A stretch of 64,000 nucleotides of DNA, from positions 2,218,001-2,282,000 of the forward strand of contig WLWT01000001.1 in NCBI GenBank assembly GCA_012103455.1. The letters are read 5' to 3'. Below, one piece after another: positions 42,337 through 51,800 of this stretch. The number at the start of each line of letters is the position of its first letter. The stretch's first letter is position 1. This stretch comes from Gammaproteobacteria bacterium (GTDB lineage Bacteria > Pseudomonadota > Gammaproteobacteria > HK1). The translations under genes were made by a program, and so were the position numbers. The notes under the pieces are model-generated. The model ran no database searches, was not told where the DNA came from, and saw only the letters and a program-made list of their open reading frames with translations.

Positions 42337-44065
42337 TAAGGAATTCCAGTCCTTGCGGAAGTGATTCGAGGAAACGAAGTCCCAAGTTCAGTAGTTCGTA
42401 TTCTCGATTCTCAACGTACGCTTTGCCATCGACGTCGGTCTTGGCGAACGAGATTGGACTCTCAGTTGATATCTTAAAGAACATGTCTGCTCCGCGGTTC
42501 ATCAACAAGCGATTCAAATTGCGCTGAAGATCCAGTGTGATTTTCGGTTCCGAGTAGTCATCGATGAAAAAATATAGGGGTCGATCAGCCAAGAACGGTG
42601 CATGCTCGCGGAGTAGTGCAACAATTCGAACGAGCGCTTCCGGCCCGCAATAGCCGGTCGCTTGCTCCTTGTGGAGATGCTGCTGTTTTCGTTGTGCACG
42701 TCGGCGTTGACGATTCTCTAACGCACTGACTAGCCCCTCGATGGTAGAGCCACTCGGATCCTTGGCTGGCTCCATACTCGACAGCTCCCGAATGTCGTCA
42801 CACATTCGGGCTTCAACGGCAACCAGCGAATTCGGGAAGCGTCTTTTGCTCCACGACCGAATGCTCTTGAGCAATCCCGCCACAAGTATCACGACGAGAA
42901 AATGCATCGGAACGTCAAGTCCGTTGTCGTCCTCTGGAAGTTGGTACCGCGGAAACGAAAAATACAGATCGTCGCATCGGTAGTAGCTACCGATGTATCG
43001 AATCTCGGCGGGCGCGTCGGAGCCTACTGAAATCCTGTAGTCCAAGGAGAGGGCGCGAAACACGGTAGTCTTGCCGCAGCCCCTAGGTCCTGTAACAACG
43101 GTGTTCGTCCTGCTTTCGATTTGATGAAGACCCAAAACTCTTTCTGAGTAGAGGTTCTTCAATAGCAGGTTCGAACTTCCAATTTGCTCGCAATTCGGAT
43201 AGTCGAACGGTGTGGTTAGCGCATTATCACCGGTACGCTCATCGCGTGCATCAAGGAACTGCACTTCCATCGCGTTTAGCTTTTGCAGCAGATCTCGGGG
43301 GTTCTGTGCCAGATGGTCTGCAAGTTTGTCCGTTTCGATTAGATGACGACTAAGAAAGTCATTACGAAGCACTTCGAATTCGTACCGTTCGAGCGCCGAC
43401 GAGGGCCGTCCGGGAAGGCTCTCCAAGAGGGATCGAAGGATATTGGCAACGGACAGGAAATCCGAACGATGGGCAGAACTCAGCGCGAACTCACTAGCGC
43501 CGAAGTCCGTGATACGAAACCGGAACCGGCCATATACATCGTACTTCGGAGGTTCAACGAGGATGTTTCCATCGTGCAGGTCGCCATGCTGAATTCGATC
43601 CGGGCGCTCGGTAAGCTCGAAGAGTAATTCGAACATGCACTCTAGGAATTGCTTTACGAATGGAATTGAAAGGTCTCTGCGGGCTTCCTTGGCGAACTCT
43701 CGCAAGCTTTTGCCGTCAACGTACTCGCATTCAAATACGACGAACTCGCGCCCACCGATTTCCGGAGCATTCCAATCGTCCGGCACAGTCCAACGAAAGG
43801 CTCTTGTGTACTTCACGACCGAGGGATGTCGGATCGTGTTCGGCAATCGCGCCTCCAACCGATACTCGTCCTCTTCAAGGTTGTCTTTAAGATTCTCTAC
43901 TGGGACGAATTTCAGCGCGATATCGCTGCCAATTGTCGAATCGCAAGCTCGGAAAACGTGGCCGTTATTGCCGCTTCCAAGGTGATCAACGATTGGATGC
44001 TCCGGGTAGCGACTCAGCCGCTTGCCGAGAAAAGGGTCAACAGGTGGAAGATTTGCCCGAACCAC
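42337..44065 (-). pseudogene. Ser/Thr kinase - P-loop ATPase fusion, new-system gene B (IS-interrupted)
   Basis: N-terminal 576 residues or so of a gene that once ran on to 40671. A eukaryote-type protein kinase domain comes first: a glycine loop LGSGNNGHVFR, Lys in DIALKFV, catalytic loop IQHGDLHDGNILV and DFG in RITDFGAS. From about residue 290 there is an ATPase: Walker A GPRGCGKTTVFRAL and Walker B PLYFFIDDYSE. The IS5 element enters near residue 577 and the frame then runs 13 codons through IS sequence. The rejoined protein would be about 835 residues. Its GTG start shares one base with the methylase stop (TAGTG). Kinase plus ATPase beside a methylase suggests a defence complex. Confidence 0.82.
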
Positions 44066-45240
44066 TACGAGTTCCGCCTGAAGACCAGAACGTTCTCGTC
44101 TCGTACACCGCGCTGGTCACGCCTAGCACGCCTGATGTCCGGGATCCGATCTCGAATCAGATCCGTTAGCTGCAAGCTTGGTGCGTACCGCTCGAAGATT
44201 TCGCGAATGAGAGTAGATGGGTAGCGTTCTCCCTTGCGAGTTGTCTTCTCACCTACGACGATGACGCAATGTCCACCTGATGACAGATGGACTTGAGCGC
44301 GTTTTGCGAGCGAGGTAGATGCCCGCAAGAAACCTTGCATGCTGCTCAGGCTAGTGTCAGTTGACTTTTGGCCGTCTTGGCCTAGAAACCACAATCTCAA
44401 ACGGTTGTCGCGGGCGTAGTCGAGCGCGTTCATATACGGTGGACTGGTAATGATCGAATCAACATGCTCAGGCCAATTAGACCTTCCAATGAAACTGTTG
44501 CGGACAGTAGCCTTCAAACCGACCGATGGGAATTCAACCCGTCTATATGCACGGTCAACCTTGGCTGCTAATCGAGAGTAGACCTCGCGAGCGCTATACA
44601 TCTCGGGAAACTCGTCCCTCGGGAACTTTCGAGTTCTAAGGTACGGAACCAAATGGCTGCTCGGGAACGATAAAAATCCGGGACGCTGGTGGTGCAAGAT
44701 TCCGAGCAGGCAACTCAGCGAGAAGAAATCCCTTCGCGCTCGTAGCACATTGGCCCACCGGATGGTGTCCCTAAGCGTATCAGGGTGGAAGAAGGCCCTA
44801 ACCCACGGCGGAACTCGGCGTAGGTCCGGCGACGGCTCACTGCCCACCGCTGCCTTCGCCTGCTCGAGCGCTCTTCGAGCAGTCGCCAAAGTCTTCGGTG
44901 CCGACAGCTTTCCTTTAGTAAGTACAAGTGCGTATCTACTCGCATCTGAGGCGAAAGCCTGCCTTCCGTTGAGTCGCGCGGAAAGTGGAACCGTGCCACT
45001 GCCGCAGAACGGATCGACCACAAGGTCGCCTTCATTGCTGAATTCACAGACCAAGTCAGCCGCTATTCCACTCTTCAGTTTCCCGATATACGGGGCAAGC
45101 TGATGAAGGGTGCATTCTGTTGACGCGTGCGATTCCGCCCACGACGATGGGGCGAGGCGAATCGCTGAGTTGCCTGCGCCGGCACTTGGAGGCGGCTCGG
45201 TACTCTTCGGTAGTGGGTCTATGGCGGAAAACGTTGGCAC
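44065..45240 (-). CDS. Amino-type DNA methyltransferase, new-system gene A
   Basis: 391 residues. SAM-binding motif I is VVDPFCGSGTVPLSARL (about 94-110) and catalytic motif IV is TSPPYMNALDYARDNRL (about 268-284), the order and spacing of beta-class N4-cytosine/N6-adenine methylases; LRLWFLGQ follows. The C-terminus has GGHCVIVVGEK. It is the first gene of a tight three-gene operon and would protect or mark host DNA. No restriction endonuclease domain is found next to it; the kinase-ATPase gene follows with a 1-base overlap. Confidence 0.85.
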   Translation of the reverse strand: MPTFSAIDPLPKSTEPPPSAGAGNSAIRLAPSSWAESHASTECTLHQLAPYIGKLKSGIAADLVCEFSNEGDLVVDPFCGSGTVPLSARLNGRQAFASDASRYALVLTKGKLSAPKTLATARRALEQAKAAVGSEPSPDLRRVPPWVRAFFHPDTLRDTIRWANVLRARRDFFSLSCLLGILHHQRPGFLSFPSSHLVPYLRTRKFPRDEFPEMYSAREVYSRLAAKVDRAYRRVEFPSVGLKATVRNSFIGRSNWPEHVDSIITSPPYMNALDYARDNRLRLWFLGQDGQKSTDTSLSSMQGFLRASTSLAKRAQVHLSSGGHCVIVVGEKTTRKGERYPSTLIREIFERYAPSLQLTDLIRDRIPDIRRARRDQRGVRDENVLVFRRNS

Positions 45241-45399
45241 AGGGTCCTCTCGTAGAACGCTATCGAAAACCGACGTTTCTGCGGGATTCCTTGGTGCGGA
45301 TCGTTGACGGTCTATACAGCGGTCCAGAATCTCTCAAAACTGTTTCTCGATACATGTATCTCAACATGATAGCTTCGCACGGAAAAATAGGGCTGGTTG

Positions 45400-45503
45400 A
45401 TGCTCGTCGGCTACGCGCGTGTCAGTACCGCTGACCAAGACCTTTCCCTCCAAGTCGATGCTCTCACGGAAGCCGGGTGCGAGAAGATCTTTAGTGCATC
45501 TCC
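45400..45503 (+). pseudogene. Serine recombinase (resolvase) N-terminal fragment
   Basis: Reads MLVGYARVSTADQDLSLQ and ALTEAGCEKIF, the first 35 residues of a resolvase/invertase with the catalytic Ser in ARVS. After that all similarity stops. It is a clean truncation at the right edge of the defence island, joined to a different relic on the opposite strand. Confidence 0.8.
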
Positions 45504-45615
45504 CTGGGCCAGCCACCAAGGAGTGGTCCGCAAAAAGTACCAAGTTCTCACAATCCCATCTTGCGGCTGGGACTATCAACCCATCGCGCCCAAGGAACGC
45601 TACCGCAGCGCCCAA
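45502..45615 (-). pseudogene. Possible RES-domain (toxin) C-terminal fragment
   Basis: Minus-strand text GAAVAFLGRDGLIVPAARWD then ENLVLFADH resembles the C-terminal part of RES-family NAD-degrading toxins (GYDGLxxPSAR...NLVLF). Too short for certainty, and no start or antitoxin is seen. Confidence 0.35.
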
Positions 45616-46018
45616 GCTCTCACCGTTAAAGCGTTCCGTATCTCCTTGTGGTCATTTCTCTCGGGCCGGATGTACAACCCTAAGGGATTGGGGGGCCTGT
45701 TGTCTGACGACATGTGGAATACCTGCGTAGGTCAGCCACGTTGTTCTGCCTCCTGCGGGAGGTGTCGTCCCACTACCTTGATATTGAGGTAGGCATCAAT
45801 CCAGGTTCGCCAACGTTGCCGCAGCACAAAGACTACCGTTTAGGTACCGCCGCTTGGCTGGAGTTGGATGGGGATCAGGGCACGGCCGCCATAGCCGCTT
45901 CAGGGGACACCGCGGGCGCAGCCAATCCGGGACGCTCAACAGCAGGTGGCGGTGCGCCGCAATGGTGGCACGGTGAGTCTGCCGGATACGGTGAGTCTGC
46001 CGGCTCAGGGCCAGGCGG
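45616..46018. other. Gap at the right edge of the island
   Basis: About 400 bases with no recognised gene. A 17-base direct repeat (cggtgagtctgccggat / cggtgagtctgccggct) lies near 45970-46005. It separates island relics from the sulfatase gene, which ends at 46019. Confidence 0.35.
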
Positions 46019-47584
46019 CTACGCCAAACGCTGCGAGCGCGGGCTCTCATCCATGGCCGCGATCATGCGCTGGGCCAGTTCCACCAGTAATTCTTCTCTA
46101 CGTGCGGCGGCGGCGGGATCGCGCCAGCGGTTGTGTGTGTCATGGGGATCGGTGCGCCGGTCGTAGTATTCGCCCCAGTCTTCATCTAAGTACACAGACA
46201 AGCGGGCGTCAGCCGTGACCAAGGTGCGTACCCGGGCGGGTTTGGTGAAACCCATCCGGGCGACGGCGTCGTTGAATTCGATGAGCAAACTCTCGCGCAC
46301 TTCGGCGGCGCCTGCGAGGCAAGCCAACAAGCTGTGGCCCTGCATGCCGAAATAAGGCCCCACACCGGCCCGCGCCAATACGGTGCTGGCGATGTCGATG
46401 GTGGAGCCGAGCGCGTTCGAGACGCGGCTTTCACGCTGGTGCGGATCGGACCAGATGAAGGGCACTTTGTTGATGGACTCCAGGGCTAGCGCCCCTTTCA
46501 ACATCAAGTTGAAGTCGCCTAGATAATCACCGTGATCGGCGTTGAAGCAGATCACGGTGTTGTCATAGTGCCCGCTGTCACGCAGCGCCTGCACGATGGC
46601 GCCCACGGCGTCGTCTATCATCGTCACCATGCCCGCCGTCAACGCCATGGCCTCGCGCACTTGCCGCTCATCGGCTAGGGCAAAGGCGGTGGTGGCCGTC
46701 ACCGGCTGCGCCCCGGCCCGGGCCAGTTTCATGCACGCCGCTAGCGGCATGGGCGGATTGCGGTGAGCGGCATAAGGTAACGGTAATGCGAAGTCATCCG
46801 GATCGTACATATCCCAATAACGGCCCGGCGGGGTAAACGGATGATGCGGATCGGGGAACGATACGAAGGAGAAGAAAGGCCCGCCGTATGCGCGCTGAGC
46901 GGCCAGCCAGGCGCAGGCTTGCTCGCGGATGTAGGCGGTCGAGTAGAGGGCTGCGGGGATGGCTGTTCTATAAGCTTGCGCACAAGCGTAGTGATGCGGC
47001 AGTTGATTGGCCCGGTCGCGCAGCGCGGCCCAGTCTGTTCTCTGTTCGCGTAACCACTGTAAATAGTGGCCGTCCGCTTGGTCCCCGTGACCGAGTACCA
47101 CATCGACGTGATCGAAGCCGTAATAAGGTGTTTTAAAGGCATACCGGCCGGGCCCTTGGTAGCGCGCCGGTTGCTCTTGCCAGTAGTCGCCCGCCTCGGC
47201 TTGCCAGGCTTCCGCTAGAGGGCCCGAGGCGAAAGCGGCCCGGCCTACGGGGGCGGTGGTGGTGAACGGTTGCAGGTGGGATTTGCCTATGGAGGCGGTT
47301 TTATAACCGGACCGGCGCAACGCCTCGACGAAGGTGTTGGCCCGTTCGGGCAAGATGCAGCCGTTGTAGCGCAGTCCATGGGCGGTGGGAAAGCGGCCCG
47401 TCATCAAACTGGCCCGGTTGGGCATGCACACCGGGCTTGCCACGTAGAACCGGTCGAATCGGGTGCCGCTGGCGGCCAGTGCGTCGATGTGAGGCGTGCG
47501 CACTACCGGATGGCCAGCGCAGCCCAGCCAGTCGGCACGGTGCTGATCGGTCATGATGAACAGGAAATTGGGCTGTTTGCTCAT
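46019..47584 (-). CDS. Sulfatase (type I, formylglycine-dependent)
   Basis: 521 residues. Hydrolyses a sulfate ester. The start NFLFIMTDQHRADWLGC gives the metal-binding Asp, and VCMPNRASLMTGR (about 52-64) is the CxPxR signature whose Cys (about 53) is turned into formylglycine; TASIGKSHL is the second sulfatase signature. Near 350-360 NADHGDYLGDF gives further metal ligands. It resembles choline-sulfatase/arylsulfatase relatives; the substrate is not certain. No signal peptide, so cytoplasmic. It is immediately preceded by a decayed enoyl-CoA hydratase. Confidence 0.9.
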   Translation of the reverse strand: MSKQPNFLFIMTDQHRADWLGCAGHPVVRTPHIDALAASGTRFDRFYVASPVCMPNRASLMTGRFPTAHGLRYNGCILPERANTFVEALRRSGYKTASIGKSHLQPFTTTAPVGRAAFASGPLAEAWQAEAGDYWQEQPARYQGPGRYAFKTPYYGFDHVDVVLGHGDQADGHYLQWLREQRTDWAALRDRANQLPHHYACAQAYRTAIPAALYSTAYIREQACAWLAAQRAYGGPFFSFVSFPDPHHPFTPPGRYWDMYDPDDFALPLPYAAHRNPPMPLAACMKLARAGAQPVTATTAFALADERQVREAMALTAGMVTMIDDAVGAIVQALRDSGHYDNTVICFNADHGDYLGDFNLMLKGALALESINKVPFIWSDPHQRESRVSNALGSTIDIASTVLARAGVGPYFGMQGHSLLACLAGAAEVRESLLIEFNDAVARMGFTKPARVRTLVTADARLSVYLDEDWGEYYDRRTDPHDTHNRWRDPAAAARREELLVELAQRMIAAMDESPRSQRLA

Positions 47585-47893
47585 TTATGCGCTGCTCCAC
47601 ACGACTGGCCGTTGGGCGGTGAGGGCGGCTATACCCTGGTGCAAATCACTACTGCCGTAGGCGCGCGTCGCCAAGTCATCGTCGGGTGCCGCGCGTGCGT
47701 CCGGCAACCGTGCCGCAGTAGGCTCGGTCACTGCCATGGCGTCGTACAGGGTCCGGGTCATGGCCTTAGGCGCCTTGGGACGGTCGCAGGTAAGCGTCGC
47801 TACGGCAGCGGATTTACCGAGGCGCACGGTGCTGTTATCCGCCGCGGTGTTGTCTTTTGTCGCGGGGGCTTTTGCCGTGGGGGCTTTGGTCAC
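47585..47893 (-). pseudogene. Enoyl-CoA hydratase, internally deleted
   Basis: 102 codons with the two ends of a crotonase: VATLTCDRPKAPKAMTRTL near the start (family: TLNRPxxxNAM) and SSDLHQGIAALTAQRPVVW at the end (family: xEGxxAFxxKRxPxW). The whole active-site core between them is missing. The N-terminal 30 residues are a threonine/alanine-rich run with repeated DNA, not native to the family. Non-functional. Confidence 0.7.
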
Positions 47894-47927
47894 CGGGTTT
47901 TGGTCACTGGAGCTTTTGCCAGGGGGA

Positions 47928-48359
47928 TCAGGCAGGGGGCAATACCAGCGTGGCGGTGCCGAACACGCGGGTCTCCCCTCGCTCGTTGGTGACGGTGAGG
48001 TCGAGTTCGACTTCGCCCCGGTGTTCGGCTATGTCGGTCACGACGGCGCTTATCTTGTGCGGCGTGTCCACTAGCACGGGGGCGCGAAAAACAGTATCGA
48101 TTTTGCCGATGCGCCCGGTTGGCGCCCAACGGTGCAAGACCGCGGTCAAAAAGCCTTGACTCATTACCCCCGGCACGATGGCGCTGGGCAGGCCCAATTC
48201 GCGCGCTGCTTGGTGATCGGTGAAGCGCGGGCCGTTCCAGCCGGCCGCCGCGCAGAAGCGGCGTACGTTGCCGATGCTAGTATCCGGGGTGAAGTCCGGC
48301 AACTCAGCGCCGAATTCGACTTCAGCGATGCTGTGGACGCTCATTTTGCCGGCGCTCAT
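47928..48359 (-). CDS. MaoC-like dehydratase domain protein
   Basis: 143-residue hot-dog fold protein likely to hydrate or dehydrate an acyl-CoA. RRFCAAAGWNGPRFTDHQAA matches the MaoC helix, and PSAIVPGVMSQGFLTAVLHRW carries the hot-dog helix; the end ETRVFGTATLVLPP is the usual last strand. Overlaps the upstream dehydratase gene by 4 bases; the two probably form a heterodimer, as in two-part R-hydratases. Confidence 0.82.
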   Translation of the reverse strand: MSAGKMSVHSIAEVEFGAELPDFTPDTSIGNVRRFCAAAGWNGPRFTDHQAARELGLPSAIVPGVMSQGFLTAVLHRWAPTGRIGKIDTVFRAPVLVDTPHKISAVVTDIAEHRGEVELDLTVTNERGETRVFGTATLVLPPA

Positions 48360-48799
48360 GAGGTTTTGCTCTCTTTGATAACCAGGCGGGTGTCGGCATC
48401 GGCCACTTTGTCGCCGTTGTCGTCAAACAGCTCCATCCGTGAGACGACGAAGATCATGCGTCCGGAGCGGCCGGTCTTCGCGTAGATATCGTGTACATGG
48501 GTGTGGCCGGTGAGTTTTGCGCCTGGCCGTACTGCTTTGTAGGGGGTGACATCTTTGCCGCCATCAAAGCCAACGCCGCCGAACATGGGGAAGTCCTGCG
48601 GTAGGTTGCGGCCCCTGGCGAGGCTGGAAACCCAGGTCGGCGTGGCTTGGAAATCGGCATGGGCCGGATCGGTGAAGCGCGGCGCGATCTCACCGCAGGC
48701 TCTAGCGCATTCGGCCAGCACTTCAGCATTGACCTCGAATTCCTTGGTCTCGAATTGATGGCCTAGGTATTTTTCTTTGATCTGTTCGATGTCGTCCAT
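48356..48799 (-). CDS. N-terminal MaoC-like (FAS1-type) dehydratase domain protein
   Basis: 147 residues. YLGHQFETKEFEVNAEVLAECARACGE and PRFTDPAHADFQATPTWVSSL match the first hot-dog half of MaoC-type dehydratases, which lacks the catalytic residues and supports substrate binding. GHTHVHDIYAKTGRSGRMIFV fits the last strands. It is upstream of its partner with an ATGA overlap. Confidence 0.82.
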   Translation of the reverse strand: MDDIEQIKEKYLGHQFETKEFEVNAEVLAECARACGEIAPRFTDPAHADFQATPTWVSSLARGRNLPQDFPMFGGVGFDGGKDVTPYKAVRPGAKLTGHTHVHDIYAKTGRSGRMIFVVSRMELFDDNGDKVADADTRLVIKESKTS

Positions 48800-48865
48800 T
48801 CGATAGTCTCTACGGTGCTGGTGCTTATAGGGTTGGCGCTGACATAGCTTTAAGATTGAGGGGCT

Positions 48866-49504
48866 TTAAGATTGAGGAGCCTTGAGATCGAGGGCCTCGA
48901 ATTCCTCCGCTTTAAGCGCTTCCACCAGTTCGCCTTCGCAGCCGATGGGCGCCGGGAAGCGGGTGCCGCTGCGGCCTATATGACTGACGATATGGGCATC
49001 GCTGCCGCCGATGCCGAGGTAACCCAACTCATCGGCCATCGCTTGCGCCACCTCATCCTCGTTGCCGCGGCTGCCGCCATTGATGGTTTCCACGATGCGC
49101 ACGCCCGCGGGCACACCGTAGGTTTCGATATGGGCCGACATGCCGACCCGTTGGCGGCCCGGGTGACAGGGGGCGGCGACAGCGCCGTGGCGCTCACACT
49201 GCTCTAACACCATGGCCAGCGGTAGGCGTATATCGGCGAAGTCGAAGGCGGCGCTGAGGGCGGGGGTGACGCCGTAGACCAGCACGTGTCCATATTCGGT
49301 TTCTACTTCACTGGCTTTGAGGATGGTGATGCCGAACTCGGCGGCTAGGGCGCTGTAGTCGGATTCGTCGTCGAATTGCCGGTGTTCGGACAACACGAAG
49401 CCGTCTATGGGTAGGTCGCGGGTTTTGATCCATTGACAATAGTTTTTGACCTTGGCCCGGCCGTCGTCCGATTTGATGGAGTGTGCATGTAAGTCAAGGA
49501 TCAC
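48866..49504 (-). CDS. PHP-domain phosphoesterase
   Basis: 212 residues. Metal-dependent hydrolase of the PHP type: motif I DLHAHSIKSDDG, GFVLSEH (motif II), EVETEYGHVLVYG (III) and GGSDAHIVSHIG (IV). Substrate unknown; similar small PHP proteins hydrolyse nucleoside phosphates or histidinol phosphate. It overlaps nothing and precedes dephospho-CoA kinase genes read in the same direction. Confidence 0.85.
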   Translation of the reverse strand: MILDLHAHSIKSDDGRAKVKNYCQWIKTRDLPIDGFVLSEHRQFDDESDYSALAAEFGITILKASEVETEYGHVLVYGVTPALSAAFDFADIRLPLAMVLEQCERHGAVAAPCHPGRQRVGMSAHIETYGVPAGVRIVETINGGSRGNEDEVAQAMADELGYLGIGGSDAHIVSHIGRSGTRFPAPIGCEGELVEALKAEEFEALDLKAPQS

Positions 49505-49508
49505 GGTG

Positions 49509-50135
49509 TTACCCCGCCAGTTGTTGCCCCGCCAGCCGTTGCCCCACTAGCCGTTGCCAATGGGCATCGAGTTGTTCGATCAGCGCGTGTTCGTCAGCGC
49601 AATTATCGATCACTACGTCGGCCCGGGCGCGCCTTTGTTCGTTGGACAGTTGCGCTGCTAGGCGCGCTTCCACCGCTGCGCGGTCAACCCCGTCGCGGGC
49701 GATGGCGCGGCGGATGGCGATCTCATGCTCGGCGATGACCACCCAGACCTCATCGACGGCGTCTTCCCAGCCAGCTTCAAACAGCACCGCCGCTTCCAGC
49801 ACGACCACACTGTACGGTTGTTTGGCTCTGTGTTCTTCGATGCGCGCCTCGGCCAGCCGCCGGATGGCCGGCCAGACGATATCGGTGAGTTCTTTTAGGC
49901 GGTTGTTTTCGCCAAACACTCGCGCGCCTAGGGCTTTGCGATCGATGTGGCCACTGCCATCGACGATGGCCTGACCGAAGGTGGCGACTACCTGCTCAAA
50001 AGCCGGTGTCTCCGGCCCGTAGGCGGCGTGCCCCAGTTTATCGGCATCAATGATATAGGCACCGCGCCCGCTCAGATAACTTGCTGCGGTGGATTTACCG
50101 GAGGCGATGCCGCCAGTTAAGCCTATAACTTTCAA
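49509..50135 (-). CDS. coaE: Dephospho-CoA kinase
   Basis: 208 residues. Last step of coenzyme A synthesis: phosphorylation of dephospho-CoA. P-loop GLTGGIASGKST (about 5-16), DADKLGHAAY, and the lid AIARDGVDRAAVEARLAAQLSNEQRRARAD in order. The C-terminal 15 residues (VGQRLAGQQLAG) come from a 15-base tandem array at 49507-49558, which appears to have lengthened or replaced the native end. The enzyme core is complete. Confidence 0.93.
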   Translation of the reverse strand: MKVIGLTGGIASGKSTAASYLSGRGAYIIDADKLGHAAYGPETPAFEQVVATFGQAIVDGSGHIDRKALGARVFGENNRLKELTDIVWPAIRRLAEARIEEHRAKQPYSVVVLEAAVLFEAGWEDAVDEVWVVIAEHEIAIRRAIARDGVDRAAVEARLAAQLSNEQRRARADVVIDNCADEHALIEQLDAHWQRLVGQRLAGQQLAG

Positions 50136-50229
50136 TGAGTAGTTCCTCTGACGCGCAAGCCCGTTATTTTAGCGAGCACATGGCTATGCGTCGAAGTCGA
50201 TTAGCGTTTGGGACGCAAACGCACAACGC

Positions 50230-51012
50230 TCATCCCGCCGTCGCGCCGCCATCGACCGGTAGCGCGACGCCGGTGATGTAAGACGCTTCATCGCTGAGCA
50301 GGAAGAGGGCGGCATTGGCCACTTCCTCGGGCCGCCCAGGGCGTTGCATGGGGATCCGCGCCTGGCGTTGCTCGATCAGCGCTTCCGGATCCATGCCGGC
50401 CAGCGCCTGCTGATCGGGCAGTTTGACGAAGACCCGCAGCATCGGCGTGTCTATGGGTCCGGGGCACAGAGCATTGACGCGGATGTTGTCGGGCGCCAGG
50501 CGAATGGCCATGGCTTTGACATAGCCGATCACGCCGTGTTTGGCGGCGGAGTAAGCGGGGCTTTGCCGCGAGCCGATCAAGCCCGATACCGAGGAGGTGT
50601 AGAGCAGGGCGCCACCACCGCGGGCGCGCAGATGGGCGAGCGCCGCTGCCGTGGTGACGGCCACCGAGCGCAGGTTCAGATCCATGGTGAGGGCGAAGTC
50701 GTTCCAATCGACCTCTTCGACCCTGGCGGGACCGGGAGTGCCCACGTGATTCCACACGAAATCGAGTCCACCCAGGGCATCGGCGGCCGCGCGCACGATG
50801 TCCCGCGCTTCATCGTCGTTGCTGAGATCAGCGGCGATGGTGTGGGCTCGACCGCCAGCGGCTTCGATCGCCTCGGCCACCGCGTGCAGGGCGCTGGCGT
50901 CGCGATCGGCCAGCATTACGCTGGCACCCTCGGCAGCGAAGCGCAGGGCGCCTGCTCTGCCCATACCGGAGGCGGCAGCGGTGACTAAGCCGAGTTTGTT
51001 CTCGATTCTCAT
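50230..51012 (-). CDS. Short-chain dehydrogenase/reductase (SDR)
   Basis: 260 residues. NAD(P)-dependent oxidoreductase with the cofactor loop TAAASGMGRAGAL, the NHVGTPG strand (usual NNAG), the catalytic Ser region LLYTSSVSGL and YSAAKHG (YxxxK), and PGPIDTPML. C-terminus ITGVALPVDGG is classical. Substrate not predictable. Stands alone, divergent from the decayed hydrolase gene upstream. Confidence 0.9.
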   Translation of the reverse strand: MRIENKLGLVTAAASGMGRAGALRFAAEGASVMLADRDASALHAVAEAIEAAGGRAHTIAADLSNDDEARDIVRAAADALGGLDFVWNHVGTPGPARVEEVDWNDFALTMDLNLRSVAVTTAAALAHLRARGGGALLYTSSVSGLIGSRQSPAYSAAKHGVIGYVKAMAIRLAPDNIRVNALCPGPIDTPMLRVFVKLPDQQALAGMDPEALIEQRQARIPMQRPGRPEEVANAALFLLSDEASYITGVALPVDGGATAG

Positions 51013-51080
51013 GGATAATGCACCTTCATGACCGTGGTTGTGGCATTGTTGGCTATGGCCGGTAATGGCGTCTACTCAAC

Positions 51081-51125
51081 GTAAAATCGCACTGGGTAAA
51101 ATCGCACCGGGTAAAACCACACCGG
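51081..51125. repeat. Three tandem 15-bp repeats
   Basis: Units gtaaaatcgcactgg, gtaaaatcgcaccgg and gtaaaaccacaccgg follow one another in the gap between the SDR and the decayed M20 gene. Probably slippage-derived. Confidence 0.85.
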
Positions 51126-51167
51126 GCACCGGTAGGCGTTCTTTATCAGCCGAGTGAGCACTGAATT

Positions 51168-51786
51168 TTGTCAAATAGTGTGCTGCAAGAAGCGCTAGAG
51201 GCGCGGGTGGAACTGGCGCAGTCTTGGTTTTGCCAACTGCACGAAGGCGCCGCTTATGACGGCGGCGGTATCACCCGCGCGTCCTACGGTGACGGTGACG
51301 GTGAACGATGGGCCCACGTGCTCATGGCGCGCGCAGCCTGCCAACTGGGCCTAGAGATAGAGGCCGGGCACGCGATGACTAAAATCGCCGGCCAAGTTGA
51401 TTTTAGTTTGGATATGCGCAGTTTAGATGGCGGCTTGTTAAATGAGTTGGAAGGCCGCCTGGTAGAGATGACAGGGGCCATGGAGCGCCGCCCTCAGGTG
51501 CGCTTCGCATTGGGCGCGTTTACCCGTGCCGCGCCTGGGAGTTTAGATGCCGATAGCAAGCGCGCGCTGCGCGCAGGCATTGATGAACCCGGCATGCAGG
51601 CGCTGGATATCACCAGCGGTGCCTCCCACGGTGCGGCGGCGTTTGCCGCCGCCGGTGTGCCCACCGCCATGCTTGTTCATCCGCCATGCCAACGGCGGCC
51701 ACGATCCGGATGAGGCGATGGCCCTCAGTGATTTTATGCAAGCCACGCAGGTGTTGGCGTGGTGGCTTGTGAATGCAGCCAACTGA
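51168..51786 (+). pseudogene. M20-type hydrolase/carbamoylase, deleted and frameshifted
   Basis: Relic of a Zn-dependent amidohydrolase (N-carbamoyl-amino-acid hydrolase type). The start EARVELAQSWFCQLHE and GGGITRASYGDG lead straight to GQVDFSLDMRS and, later, DITSGASHGAAAFAAAGVPTAML; the metal-binding centre between them is absent. An extra G near 51670 then shifts the frame; in the next frame the expected end FIRHANGGHDPDEAMALSDF continues to a stop at 51784-51786. Dead. Confidence 0.75.
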
Positions 51787-51800
51787 AGGGGGAAGAGCTG

